Source: an uncultured Lachnospiraceae bacterium (lineage in GTDB: Bacteria; Bacillota; Clostridia; Lachnospirales; Lachnospiraceae). From it: a stretch of DNA of 14,866 bases. How positions within the stretch are numbered: the first letter of the stretch is position 1; each line of letters begins with the position of its first letter. Location of the stretch: NCBI GenBank assembly GCA_910585995.1, contig CAJUGG010000044.1, forward strand, positions 1 through 14,866, read 5' to 3'. Positions 7,552 to 13,890 of the stretch are shown piece after piece. The notes under the pieces are model-generated. The model was given only the letters and a program-made list of their open reading frames with translations, ran no database searches and was not told where the DNA came from. A program made the position numbers and the translations under genes.

Positions 7552-8492
7552 TTTATAATTCCTCCAATAAAGTCACTCAGTGCTTCCTCGTACGCTTCCA
7601 TATCCTTATAGTAACTCTCTGCATGAGCAGCACCTTCGACAATCAGCATCTTTTTCTCAGATGCACAGTTTTCATAGATTTTTTCACACATCTTACATGG
7701 AACAAAAGTATCGGCATCCCCATGGATCAAAAGAATCGGTACAGTTGCTTTTTTCACTTCCTCTGCCGCATTACACTCATTTAGTCCATAACCAGCCTTA
7801 CTTTTATTTACCAGACTGGCAATCTGGATCATAGGAAACGCCGGCAGATGATACATGGAGTGAAGCACATGGGTAAATACTTCTTTTGCGGAAGTAAACC
7901 CGCAGTCTGATACAATCCCTTTGACCTGAGACGGCAGCTCTAACCCACTGGTCATCAGCACCGTAGCTCCTCCCATGGAAGTTCCATGCAGCAGAATCTG
8001 AATTTCTTCTCCGCACCTGTTTAAGATCCATTCGATCCATCCCATAGCATCCTGACGATCCAGACATCCAAAACCAATATACTCGCCCTCACTGTCCCCA
8101 TGCGCACGCTCATCTACCAAAAGCATCCCAAAGCCTTGTCTTCTGTAATAATCGGACAATCCCACATAGTCACTCATCCCCTGGCTGGTATAACCGTGAA
8201 AACAAATGACGACTTTTTTAGGGTCCTTTCCAGGAAACCAGGTGGCATGCAGTCGAAGTCCGTCATCTGACAGGCAAAAGACATCTTCATGAGGCTGCTC
8301 TAGCATCTTCTCTTTTCGTTTCTGAATCAAAGGCATATACTGGTTCCAGTCCGTACCGGCCATCTTGATGGTACGCTCTTTTTTCGCATTTCCACGTTTC
8401 ATGGTTCTGCGGTAGAAGTAAGCTGATCCACCGGCCTCTGCCACAGTCAGAAGTCCCAAAAATATTGCTGCAGCTGTTATTTTCTTTTTCAT
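7548..8492 (-). CDS. Membrane-anchored alpha/beta hydrolase
   Basis: A 314-residue serine hydrolase with a short basic start (MKKK), a hydrophobic segment at about 5-27 that looks like an uncleaved signal anchor, and then an extracytoplasmic or membrane-facing catalytic domain. The oxyanion HG is at 99-100, the nucleophile elbow GTSMGG puts Ser at 172, the acid is Asp261 in HGDADTFVP, and the base is His290 in GAAHAES, so the triad is complete. It lies 3 nt after the SCP2 gene and overlaps the condensation-like gene by 4 nt. In this setting it could be a releasing thioesterase, a deacylase of an exported product, or an esterase; sequence alone does not decide. The anchor suggests that the last step happens at the membrane. 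Confidence 0.85.
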   Translation of the reverse strand: MKKKITAAAIFLGLLTVAEAGGSAYFYRRTMKRGNAKKERTIKMAGTDWNQYMPLIQKRKEKMLEQPHEDVFCLSDDGLRLHATWFPGKDPKKVVICFHGYTSQGMSDYVGLSDYYRRQGFGMLLVDERAHGDSEGEYIGFGCLDRQDAMGWIEWILNRCGEEIQILLHGTSMGGATVLMTSGLELPSQVKGIVSDCGFTSAKEVFTHVLHSMYHLPAFPMIQIASLVNKSKAGYGLNECNAAEEVKKATVPILLIHGDADTFVPCKMCEKIYENCASEKKMLIVEGAAHAESYYKDMEAYEEALSDFIGGIIK

Positions 8493-8495
8493 ATC

Positions 8496-8834
8496 CTATT
8501 TCCCCGCTCTGCTGCGATCTGCCAATTCTTTAAAACGCAGTGCCTTATCCAGATTGCCTTCCACTCTCAGCTTCTGAATCGTAAAAGCCAGCACCGGATC
8601 TAATTTTCCATCCGCCAGATCTCTAAGCGTCTGTGCACTGCAGATAAACATAGCGTCCCGGTCAAAATACTCATACGGCTCCACATGCAGTTTTCCTTCC
8701 TTGACTTCCACATAAAAAATACCGGACGCATCTCCTATAATATTAAACTGGAACGCCAGATGCTCCGTAATATCACTTACATCCGCCTCCATAAATCTAG
8801 TCTTCATCTCTGCAAAAAATTCTGCATAAGTCAT
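8496..8834 (-). CDS. SCP2 sterol-carrier-like lipid-binding protein
   Basis: A 112-residue protein matching the SCP2 fold by length and by its C-terminal pattern: LADGKLDPVLAFTIQKLRVEGNLDKALRF near 72-100, which in the family forms the end of the hydrophobic cavity. SCP2 proteins bind acyl-CoAs and other lipids and have no catalytic residues. It is the first gene of the operon, starting about 115 nt after the predicted transcription start, with AGGAGG and AAGGAAG both near the ATG. The next gene starts 3 nt after its stop. Its presence suggests that a lipidic substrate or product is held in solution or handed between enzymes in this pathway. Confidence 0.8.
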   Translation of the reverse strand: MTYAEFFAEMKTRFMEADVSDITEHLAFQFNIIGDASGIFYVEVKEGKLHVEPYEYFDRDAMFICSAQTLRDLADGKLDPVLAFTIQKLRVEGNLDKALRFKELADRSRAGK

Positions 8835-8925
8835 CTCTTCCTTATCCTCCTATTGACGTTTTGCATTTCCAATCTCCCTCCCCTGACTCTGGAAGGATTT
8901 CTGGCTACTTTGCATTTCCCATTTT

Positions 8926-8940
8926 TCGACCATCGGTCGA
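8926..8940. promoter_or_regulatory. TetR-family operator O1
   Basis: A perfect palindrome TCGACC-ATC-GGTCGA (6-bp arms, 3-bp spacer). It lies between the operon's predicted start point and its first gene, beside a divergently encoded TetR-family gene. A near copy lies 43 bp away. TetR-family dimers commonly bind inverted repeats of this size next to their own genes. Confidence 0.75.
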
Positions 8941-8954
8941 TCTGTTACTACTAA

Positions 8955-8983
8955 ACTTTATCATTTTTTCGACCGTTGGTCAA
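8955..8983 (-). promoter_or_regulatory. Promoter of the SCP2-hydrolase-C-ACP-ligase operon
   Basis: On the minus strand, TTGACC (8983-8978) and TAAAGT (8960-8955) are spaced exactly 17 nt. The -35 is 5/6 and the -10 is 4/6. The -35 box is part of the right-hand TetR-type palindrome (8969-8983), and the second palindrome (8926-8940) lies just downstream of the predicted start near 8948. Repression by the adjacent TetR protein is therefore the natural reading. Confidence 0.65.
8969..8983. promoter_or_regulatory. TetR-family operator O2
   Basis: TCGACC-GTT-GGTCAA, the same palindrome as O1 with one arm mismatch (GGTCAA for GGTCGA) and the shared core GACC-N3-GGTC. It contains the operon's -35 box TTGACC. 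The centres of O1 and O2 are 43 bp apart, about four helical turns, which places both on the same face of the DNA. Confidence 0.75.
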
Positions 8984-9095
8984 CTATTTTTCCCTACAAA
9001 AAAATAACAGAAATAACATCTTTTCTGTATAAATTGCAGTTGCCGCCGCTTATTGGTTCATGATACACTGTTCCAAAGGAGGTTGCGAAACAACT

Positions 9096-9710
9096 ATGCC
9101 AAAAGACACAAAATACAACCAAATTTTAGACGCACTCCAAACACTCCTAGAAGATAAAGAAATTCAGCATATCTCTATCAATGAGATCGCCCGCACGGCC
9201 GGTATCGGAAAAGGCAGCATCTACTATTATTTCTCCTCCAAAGACGCCATCTTAGAAGCCTTGGTGGAGCGCGACTATGAAAAACCTCTAGAGACCGCCA
9301 AACATCTGGCGAGCCAGACCGACATCTCCACCTTCACCCGAATGGCGATGATCTTTCAGGCGTGCAGAAATTCCTCTGCCCAGCTTCAAATCCGCAAAAA
9401 CACCAAAAGCGCGGTCAGCGCACCAGAACAGGCATTTATCCACCAAAAATACATGAATCACCTGATCTGTGAACTAAAACCCACGCTGACAGAGATTATC
9501 GAGCAAAGTATCCAAAAAGGTGAGATCCATTTTGAGCATCCCAGCGCACTGGCTGAGATTGTACTAATCATACTTTCTGTCAAGCTGGACAATACCTTAG
9601 TTCCCTCCACCTATGAGGAAATCGAAGAGACGATTACCGGACTCATCGCTCTTTTGGAAAAAGGCACCGAAAATCCCCGTGGTTCCCTGAATTTTCTCCG
9701 GGCCTTGTAA
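9096..9710 (+). CDS. TetR/AcrR-family transcriptional regulator
   Basis: A 204-residue regulator with an N-terminal TetR helix-turn-helix (ISINEIARTAGIGKGSIYYYFSSKDAILEAL, about 27-56) and a variable, mostly helical C-terminal ligand domain. I chose ATG 9096 (MPKDTKYNQI), which gives the usual TetR start; AAAGGAGG lies 13 nt upstream, a long but workable spacing. An ATG at 9060 has no ribosome site and gives an atypical Cys-rich start. It is divergent from the five-gene operon, and the intervening 260 bp holds two matching operators, so it most likely represses that operon. The inducer may be a fatty acid, an acyl-CoA or the pathway's own product; this is inference. A possible promoter of its own is TATAAA at 9028-9033. 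Confidence 0.9.
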   Translation: MPKDTKYNQILDALQTLLEDKEIQHISINEIARTAGIGKGSIYYYFSSKDAILEALVERDYEKPLETAKHLASQTDISTFTRMAMIFQACRNSSAQLQIRKNTKSAVSAPEQAFIHQKYMNHLICELKPTLTEIIEQSIQKGEIHFEHPSALAEIVLIILSVKLDNTLVPSTYEEIEETITGLIALLEKGTENPRGSLNFLRAL

Positions 9711-9721
9711 AAAATGCGTTT

Positions 9722-9749
9722 CTTTTTCTGAAAAAGGTTTTCTTTTTTT
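9722..9749 (+). terminator. Weak candidate terminator after the TetR gene
   Basis: CTTTTTC (9722-9728) and GAAAAAG (9730-9736) can fold into a short AT-rich hairpin, followed by GTTTTCTTTTTTT. The near-zero loop means only about 5 pairs form, so termination is uncertain. Confidence 0.3.
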
Positions 9750-9801
9750 CATTACTGTCGATATATTAATAAAAGTTTATTAAAAGTTGTGAAGCATAAC
9801 A

Positions 9802-9890
9802 GCAACGCTCCTGACAGACCCAGGGAGGATTTCCTGATGCGGATGCGGCAGGAAATTCTCCCGGATCCGGGGGCATGGAAGGAGCGTTGC
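9802..9890 (+). other. Nested stem-loop leader upstream of the coiled-coil gene
   Basis: An outer perfect 11-bp stem GCAACGCTCCT (9802-9812) / AGGAGCGTTGC (9880-9890) encloses an inner 14-bp stem GGGAGGATTTCCTG (9823-9836) / CAGGAAATTCTCCC (9849-9862) with a single G-U pair. The 12-nt apical loop is a tandem ATGCGG repeat. CCC (9819-9821) can also pair with GGG in 9869-9873, next to a palindrome CCGGATCCGG (9861-9870). It has no trailing T-run, so it is not a simple terminator. It ends 13 nt before the ribosome site of the next gene. The low-GC sequence around it makes this GC-rich block stand out. It could be a cis-acting leader, a small RNA or a mobile repeat; I match no known riboswitch. 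Confidence 0.6.
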
Positions 9891-9915
9891 GGAACTTATA
9901 TAAGGAGGGTAGCAG

Positions 9916-10626
9916 ATGAACGTTAGTGCAAGCAGCCGTACAGGAGACAACCGTCCCGTCTCTTCCACGGCAAACACAAAAGAAACCAAAAAGTATGAAA
10001 ACACGAAACAAGAAGCAGCAGCAAAAGAACGCTCTGAGCAAGTTGCAGATACCGATACCCTGGAAAGATCCGTCTCAGAACCTCAGAATGAATCCGGCGG
10101 TTTTCAGATGAAATCTTCTTCTCCCGATAATTCTGTCGGGCAGCTCGCCGCAGAGCTTGCAAGAGCCGAGACGAAGATCGACGTCCAGCAGGTATTAAGT
10201 AAAGCCACACGCGCCCTGGCCAGTCTGAAGATGTCTGCCTATGCCTCTCAGGGAGACGACGCCAAAAAAGCGCTTCAGATGATTAAGCGCATGGAAAAAC
10301 TGATTAAAAAGATTCAAAAAAAACTTAAGAATCTAAGCAAAGAAGAACAACTGGAAAATCAGCAGAAAAAAGCAGAAAAACAGCAAGAAGCTGAAAAAGC
10401 AAAGCAGATCCGGGAAGAACTGCGCACCAGAAGAAAAAGACGCCACCGGGAAGAGAGGGAGTACGCCTTAAAAGAGATGGGTGAGGACAACAAAAACGCT
10501 GCAAACGAGATGCTTACTTCTGTATCCGCTGCCATGGGAGCCTCCACGGCAGATCTGTCTTCTGTATATAACAGTACAGGGATTGACCTTTCCACCGTAG
10601 GAGCCTCCTTAGATATTACTATCTAG
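9916..10626 (+). CDS. Unrecognised charged coiled-coil protein
   Basis: I do not recognise the family. The 236-residue protein has a polar, probably disordered N-terminus (1-70, rich in Ser, Thr, Glu, Asn), then a long helical region (about 75-195). That region includes KRMEKLIKKIQKKLKNLSKEE (124-144), a Gln/Lys/Glu-rich coiled coil and a very basic patch RTRRKRRHRE (170-179). The Ser/Gly-rich tail ends in SLDITI. There is no signal peptide, membrane segment or cysteine. The start is secure: GGAGGG lies just upstream of the ATG. The stop is only 5 nt from the convergent racemase stop, with no terminator between. It has no functional tie to the van genes that I can see; a structural or nucleic-acid-binding role would be a guess. 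Confidence 0.8.
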   Translation: MNVSASSRTGDNRPVSSTANTKETKKYENTKQEAAAKERSEQVADTDTLERSVSEPQNESGGFQMKSSSPDNSVGQLAAELARAETKIDVQQVLSKATRALASLKMSAYASQGDDAKKALQMIKRMEKLIKKIQKKLKNLSKEEQLENQQKKAEKQQEAEKAKQIREELRTRRKRRHREEREYALKEMGEDNKNAANEMLTSVSAAMGASTADLSSVYNSTGIDLSTVGASLDITI

Positions 10627-10631
10627 AACTT

Positions 10632-11756
10632 TCAGACTGCTATTCTGCACAGCCGGTCGCCTAATCCGCTAAGGATCTCATTGGATATGGTGCCGGCTCT
10701 CTTTGCCATCTCTTCCACACGGATCTCTCTGTCCTGACTTTTGCCAATAAAGACAGCGACCTCTCCTGGACATACATCTGATACTTTTGTCACATCCAGC
10801 AACAATTGATCCATACAGACACGCCCCACCACCGGCACCTCTTCACCTCTTATCAAAGCACATCCCTGGTTGGAGAGCGTGCGTGGAATCCCGTCTGCAT
10901 AGCCTATGGACACGGCAGCAATCTTTCTTGTCTCTTTGGCGCGCCAAGCAAGCCCATAGCCGGCTCCTTCCCCTTGTAAGACCTCTCTCACACAGGTAAT
11001 CCGCGCTTTTAACGCTAAGACTGGTTTTAAAACAAACTGCTTCCGAAGCGGCTTAGACGGCTCACTCAATGCCCCATACAATGCAATTCCTGCCCGCGCA
11101 TACTGATAATGCCCAGACAGATTCGCGCCATGCAAGATCCCATAGCTTCCCTGCAAATGGGTGGCAAAGCCCTTTTTCCCCTCTGCTCTCAGCCGGCGGA
11201 CCACCTGCAAAAACCGCTGCTCCTGAAGCCTGACAAATTCCTGCTCTTTTCTGCTCACCCCGTCTGAAGTACACAGGTGGGAAAATACCCCGGTAATCCG
11301 TAGATTTTCAAACTCCCAAAGCCCGCGAATCTTAGAAAAATGTCCGCTGTCCTCCCCTAAGCGGTGCATCCCCGTATCAATCCCCACATGTACCTGCAAT
11401 TCTTTCCCATACGAAGCCAACTCTTTCCCGTAAGCATAATCGACAATAGTCTGCGTCAGCCCATACTCTCTTAACTGATCTAAGTCCTTAGGATGCGTAT
11501 AGCCGAGCACCAGAATCTCTCCCTTTATCCCAGCTTTTCTTAGCTCCATTCCCTCCGCGACACACGCCACACAATAATGCCGAACTCCCATCTGCTGCAA
11601 TGCCCGTCCCATCCACACTGCCCCATGTCCATAAGCGTTGGCCTTTACCGCCGGCATCAGCAGACATTTTCCAGGAAGAAGTTCTTGAAATACTTGCAGA
11701 TTATGCCGCAGATGTGCTTGATTTAATTCAATCCATGCCCTTCCCTTTTCATACAT
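10632..11756 (-). CDS. vanT: VanT racemase part: PLP-dependent serine/alanine racemase
   Basis: A 374-residue fold-type III racemase. It has the PLP lysine in PAVKANAYGHG (K38), the loop ILVLGYTHP, the segment TGMHRLG, the catalytic Tyr267 in GAGYGLAWRA, and the CMDQ motif. Length and motifs match Alr. The LGYT/LTQTIV pattern and the genes upstream point to the racemase half of VanT, which makes D-Ser for D-Ala-D-Ser peptidoglycan precursors. The ATG at 11756 follows AAGGAGG by 7 nt, and that ribosome site is encoded by two AGG Arg codons of the upstream gene. Start and upstream stop share ATGTATGA, an 8-nt overlap. Near the C-terminus, GDRL (D367) falls about where VanT enzymes carry Asn in GNRL. 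It could still serve mainly as an alanine racemase. Confidence 0.85.
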   Translation of the reverse strand: MYEKGRAWIELNQAHLRHNLQVFQELLPGKCLLMPAVKANAYGHGAVWMGRALQQMGVRHYCVACVAEGMELRKAGIKGEILVLGYTHPKDLDQLREYGLTQTIVDYAYGKELASYGKELQVHVGIDTGMHRLGEDSGHFSKIRGLWEFENLRITGVFSHLCTSDGVSRKEQEFVRLQEQRFLQVVRRLRAEGKKGFATHLQGSYGILHGANLSGHYQYARAGIALYGALSEPSKPLRKQFVLKPVLALKARITCVREVLQGEGAGYGLAWRAKETRKIAAVSIGYADGIPRTLSNQGCALIRGEEVPVVGRVCMDQLLLDVTKVSDVCPGEVAVFIGKSQDREIRVEEMAKRAGTISNEILSGLGDRLCRIAV

Positions 11757-12744
11757 CGCTTTTCCTCCTTGTGAATCGTTTAACAAGCTGCAAAAAATAT
11801 AATTCATATCCCATCAGACAAAATGACACTGCACAGACTGCAATATAATGCACCAGCGACTGATCCACCAAAAGCCTCTCCATCCCCATAAGTCCTGCCA
11901 TCCCTCTTACCAGAATGATCGCAATTGGATGAATCACATAGAGAAAAGAAGTGCCTCTTCTCAGCCATCTAGGTGCCTGCTGCCTTCCTCGCAGCAACAG
12001 AGGATAGAAAAAATACATCACCACCGGCAGCATCAAATACATACTGTTATGCCTTTGCAGTCCGAAATAATAAGTAAGAAAACTCTCGACCATTAATAAT
12101 GCCAACGCCACCAGACACCCCACCGGGGACGGGCATATCTTTTTCTTCCAGAGCAGCGCTCCCATCATCAGAAATAACGGCGCATAAAAGATCCCGTTTC
12201 GGGTATAGCTGCTGAACAAAAAGAGAACATCATATACGGCTGACAGCGGCGGAATATCTGTGCTGATCCTATAATAACTGTCGCCCAAAAGCCCGAACAG
12301 ATACAAAGAGAAGGCGATGCCAATGCTCCATCTTTTCGAGCTGCACTGAAGAAGCCCTACCGTCAGCACACTTCCCAAGAGCAGTGCCGGAAAATACCAC
12401 AGATGATAAAAAGTCCCGTCAAATACCAGCATCTTCACACCTTCGAACAGATTGCCCGGCAGTTTCTTGGCATACCACATCAGCGGCGCATAGAGAAGTA
12501 TGCATCCTCCATAGAGCAGTCCGATTTTCTTCAGATATTGCAGATACTTTTTGTTCTCTCGAAAGCCGCTTTTCAAGTATGGCCCTAGGACAAAATATCC
12601 GCTGGTCATCAGAAAAAATGGGACGGCAATCCGTCCAACTCCATAAGTAAGCACATAGTCCAGGCTCTCATCGACACTGGCAAAAGGAGCTGTATGGATG
12701 GCTATGACCAGAAGGGCTGCCACCAGACGAAACTTGTCAATCAT
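11749..12744 (-). CDS. vanT: VanT membrane part: acyltransferase-3-like integral membrane protein
   Basis: A 331-residue multi-span membrane protein of the acyltransferase-3 type, with about ten hydrophobic helices. The first is FRLVAALLVIAIHTAP, with R6 and H17 in the family's usual places. Segments such as VPFFLMTSGY, YHLWYFPALLLGS, GLLGDSYYRI, RNGIFYAPLFLMMG and NSMYLMLPVV closely resemble what I recall of the N-terminal half of VanT, proposed to carry L-Ser across the membrane. Together with the racemase (374 residues) the total is 705 residues, about the size of intact VanT. Its start overlaps the vanG stop as ATGA, with GAGGAA upstream. It ends in RRKSDV and a TGA inside the racemase start region. 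The two halves lie in different frames. Confidence 0.85.
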   Translation of the reverse strand: MIDKFRLVAALLVIAIHTAPFASVDESLDYVLTYGVGRIAVPFFLMTSGYFVLGPYLKSGFRENKKYLQYLKKIGLLYGGCILLYAPLMWYAKKLPGNLFEGVKMLVFDGTFYHLWYFPALLLGSVLTVGLLQCSSKRWSIGIAFSLYLFGLLGDSYYRISTDIPPLSAVYDVLFLFSSYTRNGIFYAPLFLMMGALLWKKKICPSPVGCLVALALLMVESFLTYYFGLQRHNSMYLMLPVVMYFFYPLLLRGRQQAPRWLRRGTSFLYVIHPIAIILVRGMAGLMGMERLLVDQSLVHYIAVCAVSFCLMGYELYFLQLVKRFTRRKSDV

Positions 12745-13787
12745 GGCTGTTCCTCTAAGATCTGTTCGATAATCTCCTCAAAGGTATATCCGGCGGCTTT
12801 TAACATATTAGGAAAACGGCTGTGGGCTGTAAAACCCGGAATGGTATTGACTTCATTAAAATAAAGCTGGTTATCTTCTGTCAAAAACAGATCTACTCTG
12901 GCAAAACCGCTGCATCCAAGCGCCTGATAGATCACACAAGCTGTTTTTTTGATCGTTTCCGAGATCTCCTTCGAGACATGCGCCGGCACTTGGATCTTGG
13001 AAGTCTTCAGCGTATATTTTTCGGTAAAGTCAAAAAATCCCTGAGACAATACAATCTCATCCACTTCTCCCGTCTGGAGAACTTTCGTACCAAGAACCGC
13101 ACACCCCACCTCCCTGCCCTCTATTGCCTCTTCCAAGATCACTATTGTATCATGAAGAAACGCCTGCTCGATGGCTGGGAATACTTCCTCTTCCTTTTCT
13201 ACCCTCGCAATCCCATAAGAGGAACCAGAGCGAACGGGTTTTACAAAGAGCGGATAGCCAAGACTTTTAGTACAGGCAGATACCATCTGTGCATCATACG
13301 GCTTTTCTAAGCGAAATGATCGGGGAACCAAGATCCCCTGCTGCGCGACCACCCGATGCGATAGCTCCTTGTCCATGCAGAGAGCGGAGCTTAGGACTCC
13401 GCAGCCAAGCACCGGCAGAGCAGACAGCGCAAGCGCTCCCTGCACTGTCCCATCCTCCCCATTTTTTCCATGGAGGATCGGCAGCACCTGATCCAGCGAT
13501 AGAATCTGTATTTTTTCATCGTCCAGATAAAATAACCCCTGCACATTTCGGTCAGTTGGTACATAGACAGGGGTACAGTCCTCTGCCCGCAGCCAGGTAT
13601 CCTCTTGGATCCTTTGGGGATCTCCCTGATACCAGAACCACTGTCCGGTCTCTTTGGAAAGGCCAATCAAGATCACCTGATATTTCTCCTGATTGATATG
13701 TGTGATCACTGCATAAGCAGACTGAAGAGAGACTTGATACTCCGTGGAATACCCGCCAAACAATACGGCAATCTTCTTTTTTTTCAT
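12741..13787 (-). CDS. vanG: VanG-type D-alanine--D-serine ligase
   Basis: A 348-residue ATP-grasp ligase of the Ddl/Van family, cytoplasmic, joining D-Ala to a second D-residue for peptidoglycan precursors. Motifs: FGGYSTEYQVSLQSA (10-24), HGKNGEDGTVQG (106-117), FVKPVRSGSSYG (181-192), FFDFTEKYTLKTSKI (251-265) and the metal-binding end NEVNTIPGFT (311-320). The EKYTLK stretch and overall pattern fit the D-Ala-D-Ser group (VanG/VanC) better than housekeeping Ddl or D-Lac ligases, and the VanS and VanT neighbours agree. I chose ATG 13787 because CAGGAGG lies 8 nt upstream; the reading frame stays open to 13826 without a ribosome site. Substrate preference is inferred from motifs and context, not proved. 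Confidence 0.88.
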   Translation of the reverse strand: MKKKKIAVLFGGYSTEYQVSLQSAYAVITHINQEKYQVILIGLSKETGQWFWYQGDPQRIQEDTWLRAEDCTPVYVPTDRNVQGLFYLDDEKIQILSLDQVLPILHGKNGEDGTVQGALALSALPVLGCGVLSSALCMDKELSHRVVAQQGILVPRSFRLEKPYDAQMVSACTKSLGYPLFVKPVRSGSSYGIARVEKEEEVFPAIEQAFLHDTIVILEEAIEGREVGCAVLGTKVLQTGEVDEIVLSQGFFDFTEKYTLKTSKIQVPAHVSKEISETIKKTACVIYQALGCSGFARVDLFLTEDNQLYFNEVNTIPGFTAHSRFPNMLKAAGYTFEEIIEQILEEQP

Positions 13788-13812
13788 ACAAAAAACCTCC
13801 TGTTCTGGCTCA

Positions 13813-13864
13813 ATCATACCATACAAGAGGTTTGAGTATTTTAAGAACTCCTTAGTAAACTCCT
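13813..13864 (-). promoter_or_regulatory. vanG promoter with direct-repeat activator site
   Basis: On the minus strand an extended -10, TGGTATGAT (TATGAT at 13818-13813), lacks a good -35 at 17 nt. Immediately upstream are two AGGAGTT direct repeats (13864-13858 and 13852-13846) with a 12-bp period, covering about -40 to -58 from the expected start. A weak -35 with tandem repeats beside it is typical of promoters driven by OmpR/PhoB-type regulators such as VanR. Confidence 0.55.
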
Positions 13865-13890
13865 AAGAAATCATTAAGGGATTCTGAATT

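Noticed and set aside
9802..9890. Nested inverted repeat as a MITE or insertion-sequence remnant
   Set aside because: There is no clear target duplication around the arms and no second copy in the window; it cannot be excluded without a genome search.
9766..10041. Minus-strand open frames across the structured leader
   Set aside because: The translations are Cys/Phe-rich and unlike real proteins, and no ribosome site was seen; the RNA structure on the plus strand explains the region better.
10632..13787. Housekeeping ddl and alr instead of van genes
   Set aside because: Adjacency to a VanS-like kinase, a VanT-type membrane protein overlapping both genes, and the EKYTLK motif in the ligase favour a vanG-type group.
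13845..13870. CTTAG/CTAAG hairpin as a vanS terminator
   Set aside because: It is a 5-bp stem without a T-run and is better explained by the AGGAGTT direct repeats at the vanG promoter.
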